Source: Paraburkholderia sp. BCC1886 (GTDB taxonomy: Bacteria > Pseudomonadota > Gammaproteobacteria > Burkholderiales > Burkholderiaceae). Taken from it: a stretch of 64,000 bases of DNA. Position 1 is the stretch's first letter. Every line of letters starts with the position of its first letter. Location: contig NZ_CAAJGK010000096.1 in assembly GCF_900996245.1 (NCBI RefSeq), forward strand, positions 1 to 64,000. Direction: 5' to 3'. The translations under genes and the position numbers were made by a program. The notes under the pieces are model-generated. The model saw only the letters and a program-made list of their open reading frames with translations, did no database searches and was not told the origin of the DNA. This document shows positions 42,322 to 51,238 of this stretch, piece after piece.

Positions 42322-43218
42322 ATGACGCAGCGCATCGGAATGATCGGTATCGGCCTGATGGGTCACGGTATCGCACGCAACGTCCTCAAACACGGCTACC
42401 CGTTGACGGTAGTCGAACACCCCGGCAACCAGCCGCTCGACGAACTGCGCGCGAGCGGCGTGAAAACCGTGCAGAGCGGTGCGGCGCTGGCGCGCGAAGC
42501 CGACATCGTCATTCTCTGCGTGACCGGCTCACCCGAAGTCGAAGCGGTGTTGGGCGCAGCGGACGGCGTGCTGGCGGGACTGCAGCCGGGGACGATCGTG
42601 ATCGACTGTTCGACGGCGGTGCCGGCGTCGACGCTCAAAATGGCGGCGCGCGTGACCGAAGCCGGCGGCCTTTTCGTCGACGCGCCGATGACCCGCACCG
42701 CGAAAGAAGCGCACGAGGGACGGTTGAACCTGCTGGTGGGCGCGGAACCGGGCCTGTTCGCCCGCATCCTGCCGCTGCTCGAAACGTTCGCTGAAAATAT
42801 CACGCGGGTCGGCGCGACCGGCGCGGGGCACAGCATGAAGCTGCTGCACAACTTCGTTTCGCTGGGGACGATTGCGCTGTTATCGGAGGCGGCCGCGTGC
42901 GCGCAACGCGCCGGTGTCGATCCACAAACCTTCGTCGACGTGCTGGCCAAGGGCGGCGGTGGCGGCGTGGCGCTGGAGCGGTTGCGTCCGTCGCTGCTGG
43001 AGGGCGATCCGACCGGCATGCCGTTTTACATGTCGAATGCGTTGAAGGACCTGGGTTACTACGTGACGATGGCAAGTGACGCGCAAGCGGTGGAGTCGAT
43101 CGCGCTCGCCGTGCAATCGACTTACGCCGGCGCTGTGGAGCAGGGCGGCGCGCATCGCACGTTGCTGGAGTTGCCGGGTTTGCTGGCGGGCAACGAACTG
43201 GTTGCCGAGGGGAAGTAA
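42322..43218 (+). CDS. 3-hydroxyisobutyrate-dehydrogenase family reductase
   Basis: The 298-aa beta-hydroxyacid dehydrogenase has the NAD(P) loop RIGMIGIGLMGHGIARN, the substrate-binding DAPMTRTAKEAHEGRLNLLVG and the catalytic Lys segment GAGHSMKLLHNFV. Relatives reduce tartronate semialdehyde, succinic semialdehyde or 2-hydroxy-3-oxo acids. With the MFS carrier before it and a tartrate dehydrogenase nearby, a tartronate-semialdehyde-type reductase is plausible. It ends 28 bases before the convergent AraC gene. Confidence 0.88.
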   Translation: MTQRIGMIGIGLMGHGIARNVLKHGYPLTVVEHPGNQPLDELRASGVKTVQSGAALAREADIVILCVTGSPEVEAVLGAADGVLAGLQPGTIVIDCSTAVPASTLKMAARVTEAGGLFVDAPMTRTAKEAHEGRLNLLVGAEPGLFARILPLLETFAENITRVGATGAGHSMKLLHNFVSLGTIALLSEAAACAQRAGVDPQTFVDVLAKGGGGGVALERLRPSLLEGDPTGMPFYMSNALKDLGYYVTMASDAQAVESIALAVQSTYAGAVEQGGAHRTLLELPGLLAGNELVAEGK

Positions 43219-43246
43219 CGCTCGCTTCCAGCTTATCGCTGATCGC

Positions 43247-44209
43247 CTACCGCTTGCGGACGCTGTCGGACGGCAACTCGCCGAAGCGTTCGCGATAGCT
43301 GATCGCAAAGCGTCCCAAATGACTGAACCCGCAATCCAGCGCAATGCTGGCGATGCGGACGTCGGACGGGGATTCGAGAATCGCCTGACGCGCGCGTTCG
43401 AGCCGCAGTTGTTTCAGGTATTGCATCGGACTCGTCTGGCGAAAGTGCAGGAAGCCGTCGCAGAGCGTTCTGACCGGCACGCCCGCCGCTTCGGCGATAT
43501 CGATCAGACGCAACGGCGCGGACAGTTGCGCGTGCATCAATTCTTCGGCGCGGCGCACGAAGCCGGGTACACCCACGCGGTCCGCGTAGTGTTGTGCGCT
43601 ATTCGTGCGACCGGCGTCGAGCAGACTGACCAGCAGCGCTTCCACGTTCGAACCGACGTTTGAATTGGCGCACGCGCTGCTGAGCAATTCCGGCGAACTC
43701 GCTACCAGCCGCAACTGTTCTTTCCAGGCCCGCATGCTGTCGCTCGACAGCGGCACCACCGGGTCGAAGCGTTTGGGCGCTTTGCGCGCGTCGTCGTCGC
43801 CGCGGAAAGACGCGGGGTCGATGCGCATGACCAGTTGCTCGCAATCGGGCGAGAGCAGCGCGCTGAACGGCTCGCCGGGCGCGCGCAGAATGCCGCGCTC
43901 GCTATTCACGCGCACGTTGCGGCCCGCGACGCTCACTTCCGCTTCGCCGGAAATGCAGAACATCATCAGGTAATAGCCGTCGACCTCTTCCACGTTGACG
44001 CGCATGGCCGTGCCGAATGCGATCGTGCCGATACCGAGCCGGCCGATCTTGACGAAATCCATATGCGAGCGACCGTTGCCCCGTCCTGACGGAATCAGCG
44101 AATGCGGCTGCATCACGCGCGAAATCAGCTCGCGCGTTTCGTCGATGTCGGTCGACTCGAAGAGCCGATGGCGCCGCAGCGCGTGGGGAAGAAAGTCAGT
44201 CTGGTGCAT
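43247..44209 (-). CDS. andR: AraC-family regulator of the anthranilate dioxygenase genes (AndR-like)
   Basis: The 320-aa protein has an N-terminal AraC-binding-like domain (FVKIGRLGIGTIAFGTAMRVNVEEVDGYYLMMFCISGEAEVSVAGR) and a C-terminal double helix-turn-helix (APLRLIDIAEAAGVPVRTLCDGFLHFRQTSPMQYLKQLRLERARQAIL...IALDCGFSHLGRFAISYRERFGELPS). It is divergent from andAc with 194 bases between. An AraC-type AndR controls the same operon in Burkholderia cepacia DBO1, so I infer the same role. The symbol rests on context. Confidence 0.85.
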   Translation of the reverse strand: MHQTDFLPHALRRHRLFESTDIDETRELISRVMQPHSLIPSGRGNGRSHMDFVKIGRLGIGTIAFGTAMRVNVEEVDGYYLMMFCISGEAEVSVAGRNVRVNSERGILRAPGEPFSALLSPDCEQLVMRIDPASFRGDDDARKAPKRFDPVVPLSSDSMRAWKEQLRLVASSPELLSSACANSNVGSNVEALLVSLLDAGRTNSAQHYADRVGVPGFVRRAEELMHAQLSAPLRLIDIAEAAGVPVRTLCDGFLHFRQTSPMQYLKQLRLERARQAILESPSDVRIASIALDCGFSHLGRFAISYRERFGELPSDSVRKR

Positions 44210-44403
44210 AACAGCCCGTGGACAGGGAGGGCAAGCCGGCTCGAACGACGAGCGGCCAGGTAAATCTGCCTGAAACGGATAAGCGGGGCGTCAACCTGCC
44301 AGAATCGGATAGACCCTTCATTTTGACGCTCCAAAAATAGCTTCACGCATGCAGTGCAGAGTTTATTTTGCACACGCGTCCCACACAATATGGAGAAACT
44401 ACC

Positions 44404-45675
44404 GTGGAAATGGTTGAGTCCCCCCTTCGCCCCATGAACCGGCTCGATTCGGACGCCGTGGTGTTTCCGCACGACGACGGTTCGCGTGTGCCCTATAAGG
44501 TTTTTAGCTCGCAGGCGGTGTACGACCGCGAACAGGAACGGATTTTCCGCGGCCCGACCTGGAATTTCGTCGCGCTCGAAGCCGAGATTCCGAATGCCGG
44601 CGACTACAAAAGCACCTTCGTCGGCGATACGCCGGTCGTGGTCACGCGTCTCGAAGACGGCAGCCTGTCTGCGTGGGTGAACCGTTGCGCGCACCGTGGC
44701 GCGTCGGTGTGCCGCAAAGCGCGCGGCAACGCGACCTCGCACACCTGCGTGTATCACCAGTGGAGTTTCGACAATAGCGGCAACCTGCTGGGCGTGCCGT
44801 TCCGCCGCGGCCAGAAGGGCATGACCGGCATGCCGGCCGACTTCGACCCGAAGAACCACAGTTTGAGAAAGCTGCGGGTGGAGAGCTATAAAGGCCTCGT
44901 CTTCGCGTCGTTCAGCGAAGAAGTCGGACCGCTTGCCGACTACCTCGGCGCCGAAATGCGCCCGTGGGTCGATCGCATTTTCCACAAGCCGATCGAATAT
45001 CTCGGCTGCACGCGGCAGTTCTCCAAGTCCAACTGGAAGCTCTACTTCGAGAACGTGAAGGATCCGTATCACGCGAGCATGCTGCATCTGTTCCATACGA
45101 CCTTCAATATTTTCCGCGTGGGCATGAAGGCGCGTTCGATTCCCGACGCAACGCATGGTCTGCACAGCATCATCACCGTGACGAAGACCGGCGAAGATAC
45201 GTCGGCGGCCTACAAGCAGCAGAACATCCGCTCGATGGACGAGGGCTTCTCGCTCGAAGACGACAGCGTGCTCGGTCATATTTCCGAATACGCGGAAGAC
45301 ACGACCAACCACATCCAGCCGATTTTCCCGCAACTGGTAATCCAGCAGATTCACAACACGCTGGTCGCGCGTCAGTTGTTGCCGAAAGGGCCGAACAGTT
45401 TCGAACTGATCTTCCATTTCTTCGGCTACACGGACGACACGCCCGAGATGCGCGAACTGCGCATCAAGCAGGCGAATCTGGTCGGGCCGGCCGGCTATAT
45501 CTCGATGGAAGACACCGAAGCGACCGAACTCGTGCAGCGCGGCACCATCCGCGATGCGGACGCCACCTCGGTCATCGAAATGTCGCGCGGCAATCCTGAC
45601 CAGCAGGACACGGTCATCACCGAAAGTCTGATCCGCAAGTTCTGGGTTGGCTACCAGAAACTGATGGGCTATTGA
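44404..45675 (+). CDS. andAc: Anthranilate 1,2-dioxygenase large (alpha) subunit
   Basis: This Rieske non-heme iron oxygenase alpha subunit turns anthranilate into catechol with release of ammonia and CO2. From GTG 44404 (GGAG eight bases upstream) it is 423 aa. The Rieske ligands are Cys95, His97, Cys115 and His118 (CAHRGASVC, CVYHQW); the mononuclear iron site is DPYHASMLHLFH with His223 and His228 and the bridging Asp220. The gene set and order (large, small, ferredoxin, reductase) match the three-component andAcAdAbAa enzyme rather than the two-component antABC. Confidence 0.93.
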   Translation: MEMVESPLRPMNRLDSDAVVFPHDDGSRVPYKVFSSQAVYDREQERIFRGPTWNFVALEAEIPNAGDYKSTFVGDTPVVVTRLEDGSLSAWVNRCAHRGASVCRKARGNATSHTCVYHQWSFDNSGNLLGVPFRRGQKGMTGMPADFDPKNHSLRKLRVESYKGLVFASFSEEVGPLADYLGAEMRPWVDRIFHKPIEYLGCTRQFSKSNWKLYFENVKDPYHASMLHLFHTTFNIFRVGMKARSIPDATHGLHSIITVTKTGEDTSAAYKQQNIRSMDEGFSLEDDSVLGHISEYAEDTTNHIQPIFPQLVIQQIHNTLVARQLLPKGPNSFELIFHFFGYTDDTPEMRELRIKQANLVGPAGYISMEDTEATELVQRGTIRDADATSVIEMSRGNPDQQDTVITESLIRKFWVGYQKLMGY

Positions 45676-45693
45676 GGTCAGGAGAGAACGGAC

Positions 45694-46167
45694 ATGGAAC
45701 AGATGAAGCTGTGGTTCGAACTGCACATGCTGCAGGATCAATACATCAACAACCTCGATAACGACCGGCTCGAAGCGTGGCCCACGCTGTTCACGGAAGA
45801 CTGCCTGTACGAAATCGTGCCGAAGGAAAACGCCGATATGGGTCTGCCGATCGGCATCATCTACTGCAATAACCAGAAGATGCTGCGCGACCGCGTGGTG
45901 TCGCTGCGCAACGCGAATATTTTCGAAGAGCACAGCTACCGGCACATGACGTCGGGGCTCGCGGTGATCGGCGAGAAAGACGGCGTGATCGAAACGGAAA
46001 GCAACTACGTGGTGATCCAGACGCGCACCAATGGCGAGTCGAGCGTGTATCAGGCGGGCAAGTACTACGACCGCGTGGTGCGTACACCCGATGGTCTGCG
46101 CTACAAGGCCAAGCGCGTGATTTACGATACTTCGCGCGTGCAGACCCTGCTCGCCACGCCGATCTGA
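45694..46167 (+). CDS. andAd: Anthranilate 1,2-dioxygenase small (beta) subunit
   Basis: The 157-aa subunit belongs to the ring-hydroxylating beta family (SnoaL-like cone fold): FELHMLQDQYINNLDNDRLEAWPTLFTEDCLYEIVPKEN and a C-terminal RYKAKRVIYDTSRVQTLLATPI. It packs under the alpha subunit in the alpha3beta3 hexamer and carries no cofactor. It starts 18 bases after andAc with a GGAG site and is followed 10 bases later by andAb. Confidence 0.93.
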   Translation: MEQMKLWFELHMLQDQYINNLDNDRLEAWPTLFTEDCLYEIVPKENADMGLPIGIIYCNNQKMLRDRVVSLRNANIFEEHSYRHMTSGLAVIGEKDGVIETESNYVVIQTRTNGESSVYQAGKYYDRVVRTPDGLRYKAKRVIYDTSRVQTLLATPI

Positions 46168-46177
46168 GGAGCTTGCG

Positions 46178-46501
46178 ATGGAACAGTTAGTAGACGGCTG
46201 GCAAGCGCTCGGCACGCTCGACGATTTCACCGAGGGCGAGCCTGTCGCAGTCATAGCGGGCGACAAGCCGGTGGCGATTTTCCGTCTCGGCGACGAAGTC
46301 TTTGCCTTGCACGATCTGTGCACGCATGGTCATGCACGGTTGTCGGAAGGTTATGTCGAGGACGGTTGTGTGGAATGTCCGCTGCATCAGGGCCTGTTCG
46401 ACATCCGTAACGGCGCGCCGCGTTGCGCGCCGGTGACGGAAGCAGTGCGCACGTACCCGATCCGGATCGTCGCGGGCAAGGTCGAAATTCATGTCGCGTG
46501 A
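46178..46501 (+). CDS. andAb: Anthranilate 1,2-dioxygenase Rieske ferredoxin
   Basis: This 107-aa electron carrier has one Rieske cluster with Cys48 and His50 (LCTHGHARL) and Cys67 and His70 (CPLHQGLFD). It passes electrons from the reductase AndAa to the oxygenase AndAc. The gene overlaps the start of andAa by 11 bases, so translation is coupled. Confidence 0.93.
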   Translation: MEQLVDGWQALGTLDDFTEGEPVAVIAGDKPVAIFRLGDEVFALHDLCTHGHARLSEGYVEDGCVECPLHQGLFDIRNGAPRCAPVTEAVRTYPIRIVAGKVEIHVA

Positions 46502-47732
46502 ACCGTATGTGATCGTCGGCGCGGGTCACGCCGCGCGGCGTGCAGCCGAGACATTGCGCGCGCTCAATGAAGACGCACGCGTCGTGATGATCGGTGCGGA
46601 ACCGGAGTTGCCGTACGACCGCCCGGTGCTGTCGAAAGACGCACTCACCAGCGAAGCGGGTGAGCAGCGCGCCTTCATTCGCGATCGCGCGTGGTACGAC
46701 GCCCAGCGTATCGAACTGCGTCTGGGCGTGGCGGTCGAGGCAATCGACCGGCCGGCGCGTACGGTGCAGTTGGCCGACGGCAGCCGGCTCGCGTACGAGC
46801 GCCTGCTGATCGCAACCGGCTCGCGTGTGCGCCGTTTTCCCGGTGTCGACGAAACGCGCGTGCCCTTGCATTACGTGCGCACGGTGGCGGACGCGCGCGC
46901 GTTGCGTGCCGTGCTGCTGCCGGGCAAGCGGGTCGCGGTGATCGGCGGCGGCTTTATCGGTCTGGAAGTCGCGGCGTCGGCGGCGACGCTGGGTTGCAGC
47001 GTCACGCTCATCGAACCTGCCGAAGCCTTGTTGCAACGGTCGATGCCGGCAGCGGTCGGCGAATTCATTTTGTCGCTGCATGCAGGGCATGGTGTGGATG
47101 TGCGTTTGGGCACGGCCGTGCAGGGCATTCATCGTTCTGAAGCGCAAAACGAAGCACTAAACGAAACGATCGTCGAAACCAGCCGCGGTGCGATTGTCGC
47201 GGACGTCGTCGTGATCGGTATCGGAGTCGTGCCGAACGTCGAACTGGCGCAGCAGTCCGGGCTCGAAGTCGACAACGGCATCGTCGTGGATGCTGCGTGC
47301 CGCACCAGCGATCCTGCGATTTTTGCGGCGGGCGAAGTGACGCGGCATTTCAATCCTCTGCTGGGCTGTCACTTGCGGGTGGAGTCGTGGCAGGTCGCGG
47401 AGAACCAGCCGGCGATCGCCGCCGCCAACATGCTCGACGACGAAGCAGCCCAGACGTACGCGGAGATCCCGTGGCTGTGGTCGGATCAGTACGATTGCAA
47501 TCTGCAAACGCTGGGACTGTTCGATCCGCAGCAGACGCTGGTGACGCGCCGCAGTGCCGACAACCGTTCGCTCACGCTGCTTGCTCTGGGTGCGGGCGGC
47601 AAGATCGAGGCGGTGGCGGCGGTCAACGCGGGGCGTGACATCGGCGCATGCCGGCGTTTGATGGCGTCGGGAAAAATCGTCGAGCCAGGAGCGTTGGGCG
47701 ACCCGGCGATTGCGTTGCGCACGTTCATCTGA
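46491..47732 (+). CDS. andAa: Anthranilate 1,2-dioxygenase ferredoxin reductase
   Basis: The 413-aa FAD/NADH oxidoreductase has two dinucleotide folds: YVIVGAGHAARRAAE near the N terminus for FAD and VAVIGGGFIGLEVAASAA for NADH, then GIGVVPNVELAQ and the FAD-contact GEVTRHFNP. In most relatives that last motif reads GD; here it is GE (residues near 283). It oxidises NADH and reduces AndAb. It is the last gene of the operon and converges with the racemase-family gene, with 15 bases between stops. Confidence 0.93.
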   Translation: MSREPYVIVGAGHAARRAAETLRALNEDARVVMIGAEPELPYDRPVLSKDALTSEAGEQRAFIRDRAWYDAQRIELRLGVAVEAIDRPARTVQLADGSRLAYERLLIATGSRVRRFPGVDETRVPLHYVRTVADARALRAVLLPGKRVAVIGGGFIGLEVAASAATLGCSVTLIEPAEALLQRSMPAAVGEFILSLHAGHGVDVRLGTAVQGIHRSEAQNEALNETIVETSRGAIVADVVVIGIGVVPNVELAQQSGLEVDNGIVVDAACRTSDPAIFAAGEVTRHFNPLLGCHLRVESWQVAENQPAIAAANMLDDEAAQTYAEIPWLWSDQYDCNLQTLGLFDPQQTLVTRRSADNRSLTLLALGAGGKIEAVAAVNAGRDIGACRRLMASGKIVEPGALGDPAIALRTFI

Positions 47733-47747
47733 AGGAGAAGCCGGCTT

Positions 47748-48488
47748 TCACCAGCGCCGGGGCCGCAGCCCGGCGTGAAACCATTCGATCATCGACACGA
47801 TGTCGAAGACCGGCACGTCGAACCGTTTCGCGACCAACGCCGAATACGGCGCGAAGTTACTGCATTCGCTGACGATCGCGCCGACCTCCGGATGAGCCGT
47901 CAACAGGCGCCCGGCGCAGTCGAGTACGTCGGCGGCCTGTTCGTCGAAACTCACGCTCGCGGCGTTCGTGAGATTGTTGCGCAGGAAACGACTGTCTTCG
48001 GCGAGACCCGCAACCGGCAGATCGAGCGGAGCGCTGGCCGCGCGAAGATGCGTCGCGGTGAGCGACACTTCGCGCGCGGTCAGAATGCCGACGCGCTGTC
48101 TGGCGGGCAGCAGCGCGGCGATCGACGGAATCTGCAACAGGCTGGAGGTTGCGACCGGCACCGGGCAACGCTCGGCGAGCGCCTGCTGGAACGACACGAG
48201 AAAGCCGCAACTCGTCGTGATGCCGTCGACACCGAGCGCGGCGAGGTCCTTCGCGGCTTCGACGAAACGGTCGAGCAGCGGCGCGGCGGCGAGCAGGTCG
48301 CCACCGGTCGCGGCGATGACGTCCGGCCCGCTCACGCCTTCGAGCCGCGCGTACTGCACCGGAAAATCCCACGTGGCGCCGTGACCGATATCGCCGGGCA
48401 GGCGCTCGAAACCCGTGTCGAGCATCAGGATGCCGAGGCTCACGCCGTGAATAGTGCGTTGTCGTCGTGGCGAAGAGGAGCGCGTCAT
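47748..48488 (-). CDS. Aspartate/glutamate racemase-family protein
   Basis: The 246-aa protein fits the Asp/Glu/hydantoin racemase superfamily: LGILMLDTGFERLPGDIGH, GVDGITTSCGFL with Cys94 and GAIVSECSNFAPY with Cys209, the two catalytic Cys expected for a two-base racemase or isomerase. Maleate isomerase and arylmalonate decarboxylase belong to the same fold, so the reaction is open. The start at 48488 is two bases after the stop of the binding-protein gene upstream, so the two are co-translated, linking the enzyme to solute uptake. Confidence 0.85.
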   Translation of the reverse strand: MTRSSSPRRQRTIHGVSLGILMLDTGFERLPGDIGHGATWDFPVQYARLEGVSGPDVIAATGGDLLAAAPLLDRFVEAAKDLAALGVDGITTSCGFLVSFQQALAERCPVPVATSSLLQIPSIAALLPARQRVGILTAREVSLTATHLRAASAPLDLPVAGLAEDSRFLRNNLTNAASVSFDEQAADVLDCAGRLLTAHPEVGAIVSECSNFAPYSALVAKRFDVPVFDIVSMIEWFHAGLRPRRW

Positions 48489-48490
48489 GG

Positions 48491-49525
48491 TCAATTCACG
48501 AAGCAGTTGCACTGATCCAGCGTCGCGGGCAGCGGCAAGCCGAGTTCTTTCAGCTTGCGACGGTTGATGAGCGCCACGTAGTCGGAGGGCACCGCGCGAT
48601 AGGTCGGCAGCGACGCGGGCTTCGCGCCATGCAGCATCTGCACCGCGAGATCGGCGGCGTGCGCGCCTTGCGACTCGTACGACGGCGCGTAGGCGACCGT
48701 AATGATGTCGCCCTTGCGGATCAACTCATGTTCTGCGCTGAGAATCGGAATATGCATGCGGTCCGTGACCGATGCCACTGCCGGTAACGACGACTGTACG
48801 AGGTTCGAGCCGATTGCATAGAAGAAGTCGACGCCGCGCATCGTGCCCGTGCGTTGCGGCACGTCGACCGTCGAATCGACGGAATTCGCGACCATCGTCA
48901 AACCGGCCTTGTCGGCGGCTTCCTTGAGGCTCGCAATGGCCGCGACGTCGTTCACTTCGCCCGCGTTGTAGAGCACGCCGAAGCTTTTGGCCTTCGGGAA
49001 CACCTGTTTGGCGAAAGCCAGCACGGCGTGGTAGTCGGTCGCGCTCGACGTGCCCGTAATGCGGGCGCCGCCGTGCTGCCAGTCGGGTACGATGCCGGCT
49101 TTGACCGGATCGGTGATCTGCGAGAACACCAGCGGAATGCTGGCGTCGTTCACATTGCGCACGGCAGCCTGGGCGACCGGCGTGGTAATGGTCAGGATGA
49201 CCGCGGGATGTTGCGACAGGATTTGCGCGAGCGTTTGCGGAATCAGGCTCGGTGTGAAATTTGCGTCGCTGTACGCGTATTTGACAGTTTTGCCTTCGAC
49301 GTAACCGTCTTTTTCCATCTGCTGCTTGAAGCCCGCGATGGTGCGAGCGAGTGCCGGATGCGGACCGAAGTTGGCAATCCCGACCACCAGCGGCGCGGGC
49401 GCGTCGGCGGCGCGGCCCGGCAGGCTGACCGACAACGCTGCGACGCCGGCAACAGCGGCGAGTGCCAGTGCAAGACGGTTGAGGCGCATGCCGGCAAGCC
49501 GGGCGATGGTTTGATGAACGTTCAT
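48491..49525 (-). CDS. ABC transporter substrate-binding protein (PF04392 type)
   Basis: The 344-aa exported protein has a signal peptide (hydrophobic segment to about LPGRAADA) and the PF04392 pattern: VGIANFGPHPALARTIAGFKQQMEKDGYVEGKTVKYAYSDANF, then PLVFSQITDPVKAGIVPDWQHGGARITGTS and SFGVLYNAGEVNDVAAIASLKEAA. Relatives of TrpX type bind aromatic amino acids. It is a paralogue of the protein at 54575-55615 and shares its odd C-terminal CxCF(V/I)N ending. No permease is on this strand, so it may share the permease and ATPase at 55.6-57.4 kb. Confidence 0.87.
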   Translation of the reverse strand: MNVHQTIARLAGMRLNRLALALAAVAGVAALSVSLPGRAADAPAPLVVGIANFGPHPALARTIAGFKQQMEKDGYVEGKTVKYAYSDANFTPSLIPQTLAQILSQHPAVILTITTPVAQAAVRNVNDASIPLVFSQITDPVKAGIVPDWQHGGARITGTSSATDYHAVLAFAKQVFPKAKSFGVLYNAGEVNDVAAIASLKEAADKAGLTMVANSVDSTVDVPQRTGTMRGVDFFYAIGSNLVQSSLPAVASVTDRMHIPILSAEHELIRKGDIITVAYAPSYESQGAHAADLAVQMLHGAKPASLPTYRAVPSDYVALINRRKLKELGLPLPATLDQCNCFVN

Positions 49526-49942
49526 GTCGTCGAAGCCTGAAGAAAACGGTGGAGAGAGCGAAGCGGGCGCCAGGCAGCGGCTGGCGAACTGACCAGCGCG
49601 GCAGCGCGCCACGACCGCGACAGTCCGATTGTCTTCACCCGGCTTGCATGCGCCCATACCGACAAAATAAACAGTTCCGATTGCCTATCAAAAGTAGCGG
49701 CTCGCTGCCATCGCAGGCTTTGACCACGATTACAGCAAGCCTTAAATCGCTTTTCAGTTCGCTCTAGTCAAGCGATTCTCAGATGAAGGAAATCGGTTCT
49801 AACTATTTTGAGTCGATTGTCAGCCCGTCCCGCACTTTTTAGTCTTCGTCCTGGTGCTGCATCTACGTTTCAGCACGCCACTATTTCATCACCGAGGCTG
49901 CCCCACAGCCTGTTACTGGCGTATCAACCGGACTCTTTTAAC
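49526..49942 (+). promoter_or_regulatory. 417-bp divergent promoter region
   Basis: No gene is visible between the binding-protein gene (-) and the porin gene (+). The part nearer the porin is AT-rich and holds TTGACC (49720-49725) followed 16 bases later by TTAAAT (49742-49747), a weak plus-strand promoter candidate. A further in-frame extension of the porin ORF to 49808 looks untranslated. No clear operator repeat was seen. Confidence 0.35.
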
Positions 49943-51094
49943 ATGAAACGAATCTGTTCCGCAGTGTTGCTTCTCTCGATGGCCGCGGCCGCTCACGCGC
50001 AAAGCGCCTCCGGCTCCAGTGTCACGCTGTACGGCGTATTGATGGAAGGCCTGATCTACTCGAACAACTCGCTCAAGGGCTCGTCGATCGGTACGGCGAA
50101 CGGTCCGAGCCGGTGGGGCTTCCGGGGCGTCGAAGATCTGGGCGGCGGCATGCGCACGCTGTTCGTGCTCGAAGGCGGCTTCAATCCGAACACCGGCTCG
50201 GCCGCGCAGGGCAGCCGGGAGTTCGGCCGCCAGGCATACGTGGGCTTGCAGGACGAGGGCTGGGGCTCGTTGACCTTCGGCCGTCAATACGACCTGACGC
50301 AGGACTGGCTCGCACAGTATTCGTCGCCGCTCATGTGGAACGGCTACACCGCCACGGTCGGCGACAACAATAACTTCAACTACCAGTTCCGCACCAACAA
50401 CGCGGTGAAGTACGTGTCGCCGTCGTATCGCGGTTTGCAGGCGGGCTTGCTGTACAGCTTCGGCGGCGTGGCGGGCAGCTTCGGCAATCAGAGCGCGGTC
50501 GGCTTCGGTCTGAACTATGCGCAAGGTCCGCTCAAACTGTCGGCCGCTTACATGCGCATGAATCACCCGGCTTCGGCCGCTAGCGAAGGCCTGTGGACCA
50601 CCTCGCAGTTCGCGTCGATCTCGGCGAATTCGCCGACGGTGTCGTACGCCATCGCACCGACGAGCATGGAGTTGTACGGCGCGGGCGGCTCGTACGCGAT
50701 TACGAAGACCACGTCGGTCGCGATGGTCGTCACACATAGCCGCTTCGACAATCTGGGCGTCGCGCAACTCGGCCTTACGCACGGCCGTGCCAGCTACACC
50801 AACATCGAAGCGAACGCGAGCCACTACTTCACGCCGGCTTATCAGGTCGCGGCCGACTACGTGTACACGACCGGCAGCATCCAGCCGACCGACTTCTCGC
50901 CGAAATATCACCAGTTCTCGGTCATCAACAATTATTTCCTGTCGCGTCGCACCGCGTTGTACGTCACGGGGATTTTCCAGCTGGCAGCGGGCGATGCGCA
51001 GCATGCCAACATCGAATACGCGAGCGGCAGTGGCGGTGCGTCGAGCAGCAAACGTCAGGTTGCCGTCACCGCAGGTATTTTTCATCGGTTCTAA
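49943..51094 (+). CDS. General porin (Gram-negative porin family)
   Basis: This 383-aa trimeric-type porin has a signal peptide (MKRICSAVLLLSMAAAAHA|QSA), SSVTLYGVLMEGLIYSN, WGFRGVEDLGGGMRTLFVLEGGFNPNTG and QYDLTQDWL, and ends in VTAGIFHRF with a terminal Phe. It is a distant paralogue of the porin at 30283-31380. It lies at the head of the plus-strand genes for a ThDP enzyme, an FAD enzyme and an ABC transporter, so it probably admits their substrate. Confidence 0.92.
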   Translation: MKRICSAVLLLSMAAAAHAQSASGSSVTLYGVLMEGLIYSNNSLKGSSIGTANGPSRWGFRGVEDLGGGMRTLFVLEGGFNPNTGSAAQGSREFGRQAYVGLQDEGWGSLTFGRQYDLTQDWLAQYSSPLMWNGYTATVGDNNNFNYQFRTNNAVKYVSPSYRGLQAGLLYSFGGVAGSFGNQSAVGFGLNYAQGPLKLSAAYMRMNHPASAASEGLWTTSQFASISANSPTVSYAIAPTSMELYGAGGSYAITKTTSVAMVVTHSRFDNLGVAQLGLTHGRASYTNIEANASHYFTPAYQVAADYVYTTGSIQPTDFSPKYHQFSVINNYFLSRRTALYVTGIFQLAAGDAQHANIEYASGSGGASSSKRQVAVTAGIFHRF

Positions 51095-51238
51095 TGAGGG
51101 CTGGCGACGCCATGATGAGGCGCGCCGCATCGCATGACGTTGCAGCGTCGTGCGGTGACGGTGTTTGAGACGTCCGTTGGGCGAGCGCGGTCAGAGGCTC
51201 GCACGACGGGCGTTTCGGTATTTGCAATTGGAGTCAGT

